Shown here one piece after another: positions 43,032 to 52,649 of a stretch of DNA of 64,000 nucleotides. This DNA comes from Streptomyces sp. NBC_00344 (GTDB lineage: Bacteria; Actinomycetota; Actinomycetes; Streptomycetales; Streptomycetaceae), in contig NZ_CP107996.1 of the NCBI RefSeq assembly GCF_036088315.1, positions 3,995,001-4,059,000 of the forward strand, written 5' to 3'. Made by a program: the position numbers and the translations under genes. The notes beneath the pieces were generated by a model. That model searched no databases, was not told the DNA's origin, and saw only the letters and a program-made list of their open reading frames with translations. How positions within the stretch are numbered: the stretch's first letter is position 1; each line of letters starts with the position of its first letter.

Positions 43032-43214
43032 ATGGGCATCAGGGACCAGTTCAGGGACAAGGCGAAGCAACTCGCCGAGCGGGCGGAGAAATCCGGTGGC
43101 CGAACGGCGGACGAGCAGTCCGAGCGGCCCTCGGAGGCCGACGGCATGAAGGACGCGGGTCGGCGGCGGACCGAAGGTGCGCAGGACCGGCTGCGGGATC
43201 AGTTCGACGCCTGA
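43032..43214 (+). CDS. Small charged hypothetical protein
   Basis: 60 aa, highly charged and probably helical: MGIRDQFRDKAKQLAERAEK at the start and a similar DRLRDQFDA at the end. Small Streptomyces proteins with this MGIxDQFKDKA start are often annotated as antitoxin-like or CsbD-like. No toxin gene is adjacent, so I do not propose a toxin-antitoxin pair. GGGAGTGAGACCGC precedes the ATG. Its 3' side faces the tricorn-like gene. Confidence 0.6.
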   Translation: MGIRDQFRDKAKQLAERAEKSGGRTADEQSERPSEADGMKDAGRRRTEGAQDRLRDQFDA

Positions 43215-43303
43215 TCCGGGTCGGGTTCGAGCCGCGACACGACCGGCCCGGAGACGGGCCGGAAGCGGGCGCCGTGCGGGTTCGCCCCCGGCCCGGTGAG
43301 ACG

Positions 43304-43333
43304 TGAGGCGCGCCCCCTGCGGGGCGCGTCTCA
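43304..43333. terminator. Terminator between the small gene and the tricorn-like protease
   Basis: 13-bp arms (43304-43316 and 43321-43333, one mismatch) around CTGC. It can serve both convergent genes. Confidence 0.7.
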
Positions 43334-43431
43334 CCTCCGTGCGCGGGGTGTGCCGCGGGTGGGGCGGGTCCATGGGGCGGGGTGAGCCGGGTGCGAGGAT
43401 GCCCTCTTCGACGGTGCCGGAGCGCCCGCAG

Positions 43432-46400
43432 CTAGCGCCCCCGGCGGGGTGGCAGAGCCGGGCGCCGTTTGTCCGGTACGTCGCTGTAGTCGGGCGGTTC
43501 TTTCGCCGGCTTCGCCGCCAGCAGATCGAGCGCGGCCCAGACGGCGTCGTCGAGCTGGGCATGGCGGCCCTCCGCCCAGTCCAGTGGGGTGCGCAGGGCC
43601 TCCAGGTCCGGTGCCACGCCGTGGTTCTCCACGGACCAGCCGTAGTCGTCGAACCAGGCCGCGTTCATCGGGACCGTGATCACCGTGCCGTCGATCAGCT
43701 GATGCCGCCCCGTCATCCCGACCACGCCGCCCCAGGTGCGCTGGCCGACCACAGGGCCGAGGTTCAGCAGTTGGAAGGCCGCTGTGATCATGTCGCCGTC
43801 GGACGAGGTCGCCTCGTCGGCCAGCGCGACCACCGGGCCCCGGGGGGCGTTGGAGGCGTAGGAGACGGGCTGTGCGTCCCGGGTGAGGTCCCAGCCGACG
43901 ATGGTACGGGTGAGCTTCTCCACCACCAATTCGCTGATGTGGCCGCCCGCGTTTCCCCGTACGTCCACGATCAGTGCGGGGCGGGACACCTCCAGCCGCA
44001 GATCGCGGTTGAACTGTGCCCAGCCGGAACCCCCCATGTCGGGGATGTGCAGGTAGCCGCACCTGCCGCCGCTCAGCTCCCAGACGACGGCGCGCCGTTT
44101 GTTCACCCAGTCCTGGTAACGCAGCGGGCGTTCGTCGACCAGCGGGACCACGGCCACCCGGCGGGAACGCCCGCCCCCCTCGGGGGGTTGGAAGGTGAGC
44201 TCGACCGTCGTGCCGCCGGCGGCGGAGAGCAGCGGGTACGGGCCGGTCACCGGGTCCACCGGGCGGCCGTCCACATGGGTGAGGACGGCTCCCTCGCGGA
44301 TACCGGTCCCGGCCAGTGGGGAGCGCGCCCTGGAGTCGGACGAGTCGCCGGGGAGGATCCGCTGGACCACCCAGGCGCCGTCCCGGCAGACGAGGTTCGC
44401 GCCCAGCAGGCCCATCGCGCGCTGGTAGTGCGGGGGGCCTTCGTTGCGGCGGGCCGGGCTGACGTACGCATGCGAGGTGCCCAGTTCGCCGAGGACTTCG
44501 CGGAGCAGATCGGCGAACTCGTCCGGGGACGCGACCCGTTCGACCAGCGGGCGGTACTGGGCGAGGATCGCCGACCAGTCGATGCCGCACATCTGCGGCT
44601 CCCAGAAGTAGGAGCGGATGATGCGGCCCGCCTCGTCGAAGGCCTGGCGCCATTCGGACGGCGGCTCGACCTCGTGCAGGATGCGGCGGAGATCGAGAAA
44701 CACCGTGGTGTCGTTGTCACCGGACTCGGTGGCGGGAACCGCGCGCAGTTCGCCCTCGTCGACGACCACCAGACGGCTTCCGTCGCGGCTCACCGCGAAT
44801 GAGTCCAGGTGGTCGACCAGTTCGGCCTTGCGCGCCTTGATGATGTTGAAGTGTTCGAGCGTCGGCCGGCCCGACGTATCGGCCGGGTTGACGAAGGTCT
44901 CGCCCAGGGCGCCGGAGATCGGCCAGCGCAGCCAGACGAGGCCGCCACCGCTGACCGGATGCAGGGCGGAGTACTTGGACGCGGGTACCGGGAAGGGGGT
45001 GACCCGGTTCTCCAGGCCCTCGATCTCGACCAGCACCCTGCCGCCGCCGTCGCCCATGCTGTCGCTCACACCGTCGCCCATCGCGTCGACCGGGTCGAGC
45101 CCGCCCGCCGCGGGGCGGCCGTCGGGCAGCAGGGCGAAGGGCGAGGGCGTGGCGGACGAGAGCGGGACCAGGTAGGGGCGGCAGCCGAGCGGGAAGGAGA
45201 GGTCGCCGGTGTGCACGTCGTAGACCGGGTCGAAGCCCCGCCAGGACAGGAACGCCAGATAGCGGCCGTCGCTGGTGAAGACCGGATTCTCGTCCTCGAA
45301 GCGGCCGTTGGTGACGTCGACGACGGTGGGGGCCATAGCGCCGGCGATCTTGGCCATCTTGATCTGGCGCAACGAGCGGCCGATCCCGGGGTGCGACCAG
45401 GTCAGCCAGGCGCCGTCGGGTGAGAACGCCAGGTCGCGCACCGGGCCGTTGACGGAACGGATGAGTTCGGTGACCTCTCCGCCTGCCCGGTCGGCGCCGA
45501 TGGGCCCGCCCCCGTCTTCCTCGCCGCCCTCGTCTTCCGCACCTGTCCCGCCGGTTCCGCCGGTCTCCCCGATCTCGTCGGTCTCGTCGTCGGGCACGGT
45601 GAGCAGCAGCAGCCGCCCGTCGTGCGACGCGATGGCGAGCTGCTCGCCCTCCGGGTCCGAGATCAGCTCCTGCACCCGCCCGAGCGCCCCGGAGGCGAGC
45701 CGCCGCGGCGGGCGTTGGCCGCTGGCCCGCGGCATGTACGCGATCTCGATCGCGTCCTCGCCCTCGGCGTCGGTGACGTACGCGACCCGGCCCGCGCTGC
45801 CGAGCATTTCGGGAAGCCGGATCCGCACCCCCGGCGTGTCGGTGATGGTGCGCGCCGGGCCGTCGCGGTGGGTGAGCCAGTAGAGGCTGCCGCGTACGGC
45901 GACGGCGCTGGCCCGGCCGGTCTCGTCGACGGACAGGCTGTCGACATGGAGGGAGGCGGGGACCTGGTAGTTGCGCCGGCCGGTGCGCGGACCGCCGATC
46001 CGGACGTCCAGCCGGCGCGGCAGCGCACCGGGCGAGAGGTCGTCGGCGAGCCAGAGGTCGCCCGCGCACTGGTAGATCACGCGGTGGCCGTCGGTCGATG
46101 CGTTTCTGGCGTAGAAGGTGTCGTGGTCGGTGTGACGGAGCAGGCCTGTGCCGTCCGGCAGGCAGGAGTAGAGGTTGCCGATGCCCTCGTGGTCGGAGAG
46201 GAAGGCGACCCGGCCCGCCACCAGCATCGGGCTTTCCAGATGGCCGCCGATGCCGGCCAGCAGCCGCTCGCCGTGCAGCCACAGCCGGCCGGTCGCGCCA
46301 CCGCGGTAGCGCTTCCAGGCGGCGGGTTCGTGCGGAGGCTTCCCGGTGAGCAGCAGCGTACGGCGCTGCCCTTCGACGTCCCCGACCGCGATGTCGCTGA

Positions 46401-46833
46401 CCGGGCCCCACGGAAGCTTCGCACCGGGGCAGCCGTCGGTGGCGACGGTGTAGGCCCAGCTGAAGTAGGAGAAGGGCTGGCTGTGTGAGGCCACCGCCAG
46501 GATGTCGCCGTCGGGGGTCCAGCCGCAGACCCGGGTGTCGAGTGCTCCCCAGTGGGTCAGCCGCCGGGAGGGGCCCCCGGCCACGGGGGCGAGATGGATC
46601 TCCGGGTCGAGGCTGCGCCAGCTCGTGTACGCCAGGTGCCTGCCGTCGGGCGAGAAGCGCGGATGGCCCACTCTGGTGCGGTCGACGGTGATCCGCCAGG
46701 CCCGGCCGGGGCGGGCGCCTGCCGGGGCGAGAGGCGCAACCCAGAGATCGTCCTCGCTCGCGAAGCACAGCAGGTCGCCGTGGAGGTGCGGGAAGCGGAG
46801 GTACGCGGCATCGCCTGCATCGACTTGGCTCAC
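43432..46833 (-). CDS. Tricorn-like S41 protease
   Basis: 1133 aa, cytoplasmic. The N-terminal 650 residues form beta-propellers (DAGDAAYLRFPHLHGDLLCF, FSPDGRHLAYTSW, FSPDGAWLTWSHPG, FTSDGRYLAFLSWRG). Then come a PDZ domain (GIREGAVLTHVDGRPVDPVT) and the C-terminal S41 peptidase, with DVRGNAGGHISELVVEKL and the catalytic Ser in ADEATSSDGDMI. Archaeal tricorn degrades peptides released by the proteasome; Streptomyces homologues exist. An acidic Gly/Glu insert (DETDEIGETGGTGGTGAEDE and following) sits inside the second propeller. Start GTG 46833 is from homology; ATG 46899 is possible. Confidence 0.9.
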   Translation of the reverse strand: MSQVDAGDAAYLRFPHLHGDLLCFASEDDLWVAPLAPAGARPGRAWRITVDRTRVGHPRFSPDGRHLAYTSWRSLDPEIHLAPVAGGPSRRLTHWGALDTRVCGWTPDGDILAVASHSQPFSYFSWAYTVATDGCPGAKLPWGPVSDIAVGDVEGQRRTLLLTGKPPHEPAAWKRYRGGATGRLWLHGERLLAGIGGHLESPMLVAGRVAFLSDHEGIGNLYSCLPDGTGLLRHTDHDTFYARNASTDGHRVIYQCAGDLWLADDLSPGALPRRLDVRIGGPRTGRRNYQVPASLHVDSLSVDETGRASAVAVRGSLYWLTHRDGPARTITDTPGVRIRLPEMLGSAGRVAYVTDAEGEDAIEIAYMPRASGQRPPRRLASGALGRVQELISDPEGEQLAIASHDGRLLLLTVPDDETDEIGETGGTGGTGAEDEGGEEDGGGPIGADRAGGEVTELIRSVNGPVRDLAFSPDGAWLTWSHPGIGRSLRQIKMAKIAGAMAPTVVDVTNGRFEDENPVFTSDGRYLAFLSWRGFDPVYDVHTGDLSFPLGCRPYLVPLSSATPSPFALLPDGRPAAGGLDPVDAMGDGVSDSMGDGGGRVLVEIEGLENRVTPFPVPASKYSALHPVSGGGLVWLRWPISGALGETFVNPADTSGRPTLEHFNIIKARKAELVDHLDSFAVSRDGSRLVVVDEGELRAVPATESGDNDTTVFLDLRRILHEVEPPSEWRQAFDEAGRIIRSYFWEPQMCGIDWSAILAQYRPLVERVASPDEFADLLREVLGELGTSHAYVSPARRNEGPPHYQRAMGLLGANLVCRDGAWVVQRILPGDSSDSRARSPLAGTGIREGAVLTHVDGRPVDPVTGPYPLLSAAGGTTVELTFQPPEGGGRSRRVAVVPLVDERPLRYQDWVNKRRAVVWELSGGRCGYLHIPDMGGSGWAQFNRDLRLEVSRPALIVDVRGNAGGHISELVVEKLTRTIVGWDLTRDAQPVSYASNAPRGPVVALADEATSSDGDMITAAFQLLNLGPVVGQRTWGGVVGMTGRHQLIDGTVITVPMNAAWFDDYGWSVENHGVAPDLEALRTPLDWAEGRHAQLDDAVWAALDLLAAKPAKEPPDYSDVPDKRRPALPPRRGR

Positions 46834-46948
46834 CCTCCCATGCTTTCCGGGCGGAGAGGGCCCGGCAACTCGTGGTTGCCGCGCCTCGCGGTCGCACATT
46901 CGTGCGGTGCCCGCTTATGCCGGGCCGACAACGGTGATGGAGCCCACA

Positions 46949-47010
46949 AGCGAAACGCCTCCGTTTCGCTCAGGCGGGGCGTAATGTCGTGGTGTACGAA
47001 ACCGTTTCGT
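46949..47010. promoter_or_regulatory. Two TetR-type operators upstream of tetR/mmpL
   Basis: AGCGAAAC-N6-GTTTCGCT (46949-46970) and ACGAAAC-C-GTTTCGT (46996-47010) share the half-site CGAAAC. The second is a perfect 15-bp palindrome. Both lie in the 255-bp region between the divergent tricorn-like gene and tetR, where an autoregulating TetR would bind. Confidence 0.6.
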
Positions 47011-47088
47011 TCAAAGCCGTTCCGCTCAGAGCCTTCCGGCGTACGCCATGTACTCGGACCGCTCCAGGCAGCCGAAGGGAGGTCGAGG

Positions 47089-47658
47089 ATGGCGAGCAGA
47101 CTCACGCCGGAACGCGAGGCCGAGCTGTACGCAGCCGTACTCGACCTGCTGCGCGAGGTCGGATACGACGCCCTGACCATGGACGCCGTCGCCGCCCGCA
47201 CCAAGTCCAGCAAGGCCACCCTCTACCGCCAGTGGGGGAGCAAGCCGGAGCTGGTGGCTCGAGCGCTGCGGCACAACAAACCCGTCCGGATCGAAGACAT
47301 CGACACCGGTTCACTGCGGCGTGACTTCCACGCCATGGTGGCCCGTGAGAACGACTGCGAGATGGAGAAGAACTCCGCCCTGATGCGGGGTCTGATGCAT
47401 GCGGTCCACGACAATCCGGATCTGTACCAGGCGTTGCGTGAGCTGTTGATCGAGCCCGAGCTGACGGGCCTCGACCGGCTGCTGCGGCGCGCCGTCGAGC
47501 GCGGCGAGGTCAGTGCGGGCAATCCCGCGCTGGGCTTCGTCCCGCACATGCTGGTCGGCGCATTCGTCGCCCGGCAGTTGATCGAGGACCGGCCGGCCGA
47601 CCGCGCCTTCCTCACCCAGTATCTGGACGCCGTGATTCTCCCCGCCCTCGGCGTCTAG
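47089..47658 (+). CDS. TetR-family regulator of the MMPL transporter
   Basis: 189 aa. Helix-turn-helix: VLDLLREVGYDALTMDAVAA, then RTKSSKATLYRQWGSKPELV. The C-terminal domain is of the TetR_C type found with lipid or drug exporters. ATG at 47089 has AAGGGAGG upstream. It lies 118 bp before mmpL in the same direction; that gap contains two copies of CACCTGACAC (47664 and 47701). The paired CGAAAC palindromes upstream are its likely sites. Confidence 0.9.
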   Translation: MASRLTPEREAELYAAVLDLLREVGYDALTMDAVAARTKSSKATLYRQWGSKPELVARALRHNKPVRIEDIDTGSLRRDFHAMVARENDCEMEKNSALMRGLMHAVHDNPDLYQALRELLIEPELTGLDRLLRRAVERGEVSAGNPALGFVPHMLVGAFVARQLIEDRPADRAFLTQYLDAVILPALGV

Positions 47659-47776
47659 CCCGTCACCTGACACCGCACCACCGATACCGCCCCATCCGCC
47701 CACCTGACACGCTGCTCTCGTCGTCGGGCTGGTTCCTTACGCCCTTTTCCACCCGACCTGACCGGGAGACGCCCTC

Positions 47777-49972
47777 GTGGCCACGTACCTCTACAAGCTC
47801 GGACGGTTTGCCTTCCGGCGCCGCCGTTATGTCCTTCTGGTGTGGGTGGCGCTGCTGGCGCTCGCCGGTTTCGGCGCCGCCTCCGCTGCCACCGCCACCT
47901 CCAGCTCCTTCTCCATACCGGGCACCGAGGCCCAGAAGGCCTTCGATCTGCTCGCCCAGCGCTTCCCCGGGGGAAGCGCCGACGGCGCCACGGCACGAGT
48001 GGTGTTCAAGGCGCCGGCCGGCGAGAAGATGACCGACGCCGACAACAAGGCGGAGGTCCGGAAGGTCGCGGCGGATCTGCGCACCGGCTCCCACCAGATC
48101 GCCTCGGTGACCGACCCGTACAAGGCCAAGGCCGTGTCCAGGGACGGCAGTACCGCCTATGTGCAGGTCGCCTACAAGGTGAGCTCGATGGAGCTCACCG
48201 ACAAGACGAAGGACTCGCTCCAGAACACCGGCGACAGGGCGCAGCACGCCGGGTACGACGTGGAGATCGGCGGTGACGCCCTCCAGGCCATGCCGGAGAC
48301 CGGGTCGGGCGAGATCATCGGTGTGGTCATTGCCGCGGTCGTACTGATGGTGACCTTCGGTTCGCTGATCGCCGCGGGTCTTCCTCTGATCACCGCGCTC
48401 ATCGGTGTCGGAATCGGTGTCTCCACCGTCACGGCACTGGCCAACGTGCTGGATCTGGGATCCACCACATCGACGCTGGCCATGATGATCGGCCTCGCGG
48501 TCGGCATCGACTACGCGCTCTTCATCGTCTCCCGGTTCCGGGCCGAGCTCGCCGAAGGCCGCGAACCCGAGGAAGCGGCCGGACGGGCCACCGGAACTGC
48601 CGGCTCCGCCGTGGTGTTCGCCGGGCTGACCGTGGTGATCGCGCTGGTCGGACTGGCTGTCGTCAACATTCCGATGCTGTCGAAGATGGGCTTCGCCGCC
48701 GCCGGCACGGTCGTGATCGCTGTGCTTATCGCGCTCACCCTGATTCCCGCGCTGCTGGGCTTCGCCGGCAAGCGGGTGCTGGGTCGCAAGGCCCGCAGGA
48801 AGCCCCCGGTCGAGGGCGCCGCGGTGAAGGTCAACGGAGGCACCCGCTGGGCGAGCTTCGTACTCCGCCGTCCCGTGATGGTGCTGCTGGTCGGTGTGAT
48901 CGGCCTCGGGGCCGTCGCCGTACCGGCCGCCTCACTGCAGATGGGTCTTCCGGACGACGGCGCTCAGCCGACCGACACCACCCAGCGCAAGGCCTACGAC
49001 ATGCTGTCGGACGGCTTCGGTCCCGGGTTCAACGGCCCGCTGATGGTGGTTGCCGACGTCAAGGGTGTCAGCGACGGCACGGCCGCGGTGAACAGGGTGC
49101 ACAAGAAGATCGCCGGACTCGACGGAGTCGTCACGGTCCTGCCCGCCACCTACAACAAGCAGCACGACACCGCCACGATCACCGTCATCCCGAAGGACCG
49201 GCCCTCATCGGCCAGGACCGAGGACCTGGTCCATTCCATCCGGGACGCGGGCGCACAGATCAAGTCCGACACCGGAGCCACCGTCCTGGTCACCGGTGCC
49301 ACGGCGATGAACATCGACTTCTCGCAGAAGATGAACGACGCGCTGCTGCCGTATCTCGCGCTGGTGGTGGGTCTGGCCTTCCTGCTGCTGATGGTGGTCT
49401 TCCGCTCGGTGCTGGTCCCGCTGAAGGCGGCACTCGGCTTCCTGCTCTCGGTGGTCGCCGCCCTGGGCGCGGTCGTCGCTGTCTTCCAGTGGGGCTGGCT
49501 CGGCTCGGTCTTCGGAGTCCAGCAGACCGGCCCGATCATGTCGATGATGCCGATCTTCATGGTGGGTGTGGTCTTCGGTCTCGCGATGGACTACGAGGTC
49601 TTCCTGGTCACCCGGATGCGGGAGGCCTACGTCCACGGGGAGCGGCCGGGACAGGCTGTGGTCACCGGCTTCAAGCACGGTGCCCGGGTGGTCTGCGCCG
49701 CGGCCGTCATCATGATCGCGGTCTTCTCGGGATTCATCGGCGCGAGCGACGCGATGATCAAGATGATCGGCTTCGGTCTGGCCATCGCGGTCTTCTTCGA
49801 CGCGTTCGTCGTGCGTATGGCGATCGTGCCCGCGGTCCTCGCGCTGCTCGGCAAGCGGGCGTGGTGGCTGCCGCGCTGGCTCGACCGCGCGCTGCCCAAC
49901 GTGGACGTCGAGGGCGAGGGACTGAACAAGCACATCGAGCTCGAGCAGCAGCGGGAGCTGGTCAAGGTCTGA
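47777..49972 (+). CDS. MMPL-family RND transporter
   Basis: 731 aa, 12 membrane helices in two repeats, each with a large extracellular loop. The proton-relay Asp-Tyr pairs are in TM4 (MMIGLAVGIDYALFIVSRFR) and TM10 (VVFGLAMDYEVFLVTRMREA). Mycobacterial MmpL proteins export lipids; Streptomyces ones often export antibiotics or lipids. GTG start with GGGAGACG upstream. It probably belongs to the tetR operon. Substrate unknown. Confidence 0.92.
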   Translation: MATYLYKLGRFAFRRRRYVLLVWVALLALAGFGAASAATATSSSFSIPGTEAQKAFDLLAQRFPGGSADGATARVVFKAPAGEKMTDADNKAEVRKVAADLRTGSHQIASVTDPYKAKAVSRDGSTAYVQVAYKVSSMELTDKTKDSLQNTGDRAQHAGYDVEIGGDALQAMPETGSGEIIGVVIAAVVLMVTFGSLIAAGLPLITALIGVGIGVSTVTALANVLDLGSTTSTLAMMIGLAVGIDYALFIVSRFRAELAEGREPEEAAGRATGTAGSAVVFAGLTVVIALVGLAVVNIPMLSKMGFAAAGTVVIAVLIALTLIPALLGFAGKRVLGRKARRKPPVEGAAVKVNGGTRWASFVLRRPVMVLLVGVIGLGAVAVPAASLQMGLPDDGAQPTDTTQRKAYDMLSDGFGPGFNGPLMVVADVKGVSDGTAAVNRVHKKIAGLDGVVTVLPATYNKQHDTATITVIPKDRPSSARTEDLVHSIRDAGAQIKSDTGATVLVTGATAMNIDFSQKMNDALLPYLALVVGLAFLLLMVVFRSVLVPLKAALGFLLSVVAALGAVVAVFQWGWLGSVFGVQQTGPIMSMMPIFMVGVVFGLAMDYEVFLVTRMREAYVHGERPGQAVVTGFKHGARVVCAAAVIMIAVFSGFIGASDAMIKMIGFGLAIAVFFDAFVVRMAIVPAVLALLGKRAWWLPRWLDRALPNVDVEGEGLNKHIELEQQRELVKV

Positions 49973-49977
49973 CATCC

Positions 49978-50018
49978 GGGCGGCCGTCCTTCGGGGGGAT
50001 GCCCCGGGGCGGCCGCCC
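49978..50018. terminator. Terminator between mmpL and ssgE
   Basis: 9-bp GC-only arms (49978-49986 and 50010-50018) with a 23-nt loop between convergent genes. The loop can itself fold (GGGGGATGCCCC). Confidence 0.5.
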
Positions 50019-50034
50019 CTCGGGCATCGACCGC

Positions 50035-50451
50035 TCAGCGCTGAGGTCCTCCATGCCCCACGGCATGGGGGACCGCTCTGTACGTACGGCCCAGGAAGCG
50101 CATCAGCGGTGCCTTGTCGAACTGGACGACCGCCACGCCGTGCGCCGAGTGGAACTCCAGCACCGCCTGGGCCCGGCCGCAGGGCCACATCCCCACGTTG
50201 CCGCTGCGCTGCGGCGCGCGCAGACCGGCCTCGAGGAGCTCCCTGGCGAAGACCCACTCGGTGCCGCCGGGAAAGACCACGGTCACGTCCCCCGCGTCGG
50301 ACGCGGGATCGTAGCGGAAGGCGACGCGGACGACGGTCCAGTGTCCGGGGGTGTCGGTGACGACATGGCCCCGTGCGGACATCTCGACGGAGGGGGATAT
50401 CTCCATCTCCAGCTCCTCGCCTTGTGCTGATTTTGGCGTGCCTCTCGCCAC
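50035..50451 (-). CDS. ssgE: SsgA-like sporulation protein (SALP), probably SsgE
   Basis: 138 aa, a family confined to morphologically complex actinomycetes that controls septum placement and spore maturation. The core is RVAFRYDPASDAGDVTVVFP, TEWVFARELLEAGLRAP, VGMWPCGRAQAVLEFHS, VVQFDKAPLMRFLGRTY. Assignment to SsgE rests on my recollection that ssgE lies beside the penicillin-binding protein genes in S. coelicolor, as here. GTG 50451 has GGGGAGG 8 nt upstream; ATG 50406 with GAGGAGCTGG is an alternative. SALPs usually work with FtsZ and penicillin-binding proteins. Confidence 0.8.
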   Translation of the reverse strand: MARGTPKSAQGEELEMEISPSVEMSARGHVVTDTPGHWTVVRVAFRYDPASDAGDVTVVFPGGTEWVFARELLEAGLRAPQRSGNVGMWPCGRAQAVLEFHSAHGVAVVQFDKAPLMRFLGRTYRAVPHAVGHGGPQR

Positions 50452-50659
50452 AGTCTTGTCCTCCCCGGCGAGCGCTTACACCAAATATCCCACCTTTTGT
50501 CTTATTTGTTCTGTCGGTGACCGTTCCAACGGAAGGGAGTGCGCCCCCGGCACACCCTGCCGGGGGCGCACCGTACCCCCGGGGAACGCCGTCCGGAGGC
50601 GCACCGCACCATGGGAGACGTACGTCGACGGGACGTGCGGGTAGACGCGGGAGCACGAC

Positions 50660-51820
50660 GTGGTGGACGTCCAGGGGACAGTGGCGGACGGTTTCGATGC
50701 GGTCAGGGACGCCTTTGTCGGCAACTTCGGCCAGCGCGGTGAGCGCGGGGCCGCCGTCACCGTCTACCGCGACGGTCACAAGGTCGTCGACCTCTGGGGC
50801 GGCACCAGGGACGCCGAGGGCTCCGAGCCCTGGGCGCTCGACACCGCCCAGGTCGTCCGGTCGGCGACCAAGGGAGTCGCCGCGGCCGTCCCGCTGCTGC
50901 TGCACCAGCGAGGTCAGCTCGACCTCGACGCCCCCGTCTCCACGTACTGGCCGGAGTTCAAGGCGGGCGGCAAGGAGCGCGCGCTGGTCCGGGACCTCCT
51001 CGCCCACCGGGGTGGAGTGCCGATGCTCGACCGGCCGCTCACACCCGCGGAGGCCATCGACGGGCAGTCGGGGCCGCGGGCGGTCGCAGCCCAGCAGGCC
51101 GCCTGGGAGCCGGGCACCGACCACGGCTATCACGCCCAGACATACAGCTGGCTGCTGAGCGAGCTGGTGAGGCGGGTGACCGGACGCACCATCGGCCGGT
51201 GGATCGCCGAGGAGATCGCCCGCCCCCTCGACATCGACTTCTGGGTGGGGCTGCCCGCTGAGGAGGCCCACCGGGTCGGCCGGATCGGACCGGTCGAAGC
51301 GCCCCCGGTCGGCGGCCGGCTGAAGATCAGGCCCAAGCGCTCGGTGAGCGAGGCGTACGCCGACCCCGGCTCGCTCACCAGCCGCGCCTTCGGCGCCATC
51401 GCCCCGTTCCCCGACGAGAACGCACCCGAGTACCGCGCCGCCGAACTGCCCGCGTCCGCCGGGATATCCACTGCCCGCGCACTCGCCCGGGTCTACGCGT
51501 CGATGATCGGCTCTGTCGACAACGGGACCCGGCTCTTCGCCCCGGCGACGCTGGCCCTCGCCCGCACCGAGGAATCGTCGGGCCCCGACCGTGTCCTCGT
51601 CGTCAACACCCGCTTCGGGCTGGGCTTCATGCTGCACGGTCCGGCGTCGCCACTGCTCGGCCCCGGCTCGTTCGGCCACCCCGGCCGCGGCGGTTCGCTC
51701 GGCTTCGCGGACCCGGAGTCGGGGATCGCGCTCGGATATGTGACCAATGGCCTGCAGAAGGGAGTGACGGCTGACCCCCGCGCCCAGGCTCTGGTCAGGG
51801 CGGTGCGGTCGGCGGCATGA
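50660..51820 (+). CDS. Serine hydrolase, class C beta-lactamase/EstB family
   Basis: 386 aa, penicillin-recognising fold. The SxxK motif is VRSATKGVA (Ser about 70); the second Tyr is in YHAQTYSWLLSELV; the third motif is near FGHPGRGGSLGFAD with the His-Gly type usual in the esterase group. Probably a carboxylesterase rather than a beta-lactamase, since no signal peptide is present. GTG at 50660 or 50663. The SDR starts 7 bp after its stop. Confidence 0.88.
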   Translation: MVDVQGTVADGFDAVRDAFVGNFGQRGERGAAVTVYRDGHKVVDLWGGTRDAEGSEPWALDTAQVVRSATKGVAAAVPLLLHQRGQLDLDAPVSTYWPEFKAGGKERALVRDLLAHRGGVPMLDRPLTPAEAIDGQSGPRAVAAQQAAWEPGTDHGYHAQTYSWLLSELVRRVTGRTIGRWIAEEIARPLDIDFWVGLPAEEAHRVGRIGPVEAPPVGGRLKIRPKRSVSEAYADPGSLTSRAFGAIAPFPDENAPEYRAAELPASAGISTARALARVYASMIGSVDNGTRLFAPATLALARTEESSGPDRVLVVNTRFGLGFMLHGPASPLLGPGSFGHPGRGGSLGFADPESGIALGYVTNGLQKGVTADPRAQALVRAVRSAA

Positions 51821-51827
51821 TCGATGC

Positions 51828-52649
51828 ATGGAGCGAACGGGGCGGTTCGACGGGTACGCGGTACTGATCACCGGTGCGGGACGAGGGATCGGCGAAGCCA
51901 CCGCACGGAGATTCGCCGATGAGGGCGCCCGTGTCCTGGTCACCGACCTGGACGGCGCGCGCGCCGAGAAGGCCGCGGCGACCATCCCCGGCGCGGCGTC
52001 GTTCGCCTGCGATGTCACCGACCGGACCGCCGTCGAGGCGGCCGTGGCGCATGCGGTGGCCGAGTTCGGCGCCCTCGACGTCCTGGTCAACAACGCCTAC
52101 GCCTGTTCCCCCGACACCCCGCTCTTCGAGGACCAGGACGACGCGTCATGGCACCGTGACCTGGACGCAACCCTGTCCGGAGCGTTCCGGGCCTCACGGG
52201 CCGCGCTGCCGCACCTCGCGGCAGCCGGCGGGCGTGGCGCCATCGTCAACGTCGGCTCCGTCAACGGCGCGCAGGACTTCGGCAACCACGGCTACAGCGC
52301 GGCCAAGGCGGGCCTGACGAGCCTCACCCGCACCCTGGCCGGCTCGGCCGCGCCCCGCGGCGTACGAGTCAATCTGGTCGAGCCCGGCACCATCCGCTCC
52401 GAGGCCTGGGCCGGTCGCGACCGCGCCCTGGCACGGCTCGCTCCGGTCTACCCGCTGGGACGAGTGGGCGAGCCGGACGACATCGCGGCGGCCATCGCCT
52501 TCCTCGCCTCGTCCGACGCCTCCTGGATCACCGGAACGACTCTGCGGGTGGACGGCGGGCTGCTGGCGGTCAACACGTCGTTCCGCCGGGCACTTCCCAC
52601 TGAGAGCGACGAGGCCGAGCAGGGCGACGCCGAGCCGGACGACAGCTGA
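51828..52649 (+). CDS. SDR-family oxidoreductase
   Basis: 273-aa classical SDR. Motifs: VLITGAGRGIGEATARRFAD, VLVNNAYA (Asn-Asn-Ala without the usual Gly), IVNVGSVNGAQ with catalytic Ser, YSAAKAGLTSL with Tyr and Lys, and the FabG-like tail GRVGEPDDIAAAIAFLASSD. The ending (TESDEAEQGDAEPDDS) is acidic. It begins 7 bp after the serine hydrolase, so likely one operon. Substrate unknown. Confidence 0.9.
   Translation: MERTGRFDGYAVLITGAGRGIGEATARRFADEGARVLVTDLDGARAEKAAATIPGAASFACDVTDRTAVEAAVAHAVAEFGALDVLVNNAYACSPDTPLFEDQDDASWHRDLDATLSGAFRASRAALPHLAAAGGRGAIVNVGSVNGAQDFGNHGYSAAKAGLTSLTRTLAGSAAPRGVRVNLVEPGTIRSEAWAGRDRALARLAPVYPLGRVGEPDDIAAAIAFLASSDASWITGTTLRVDGGLLAVNTSFRRALPTESDEAEQGDAEPDDS

Noticed and set aside
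43032..43214. Toxin-antitoxin pair
   Set aside because: The small protein resembles antitoxin-annotated families, but no toxin-like ORF is adjacent on either side.
49205..52093. Minus-strand open frame of 962 codons under mmpL and the serine hydrolase
   Set aside because: It runs across several real genes on the other strand and the real ssgE gene on the same strand in another frame; composition is that of a shadow.
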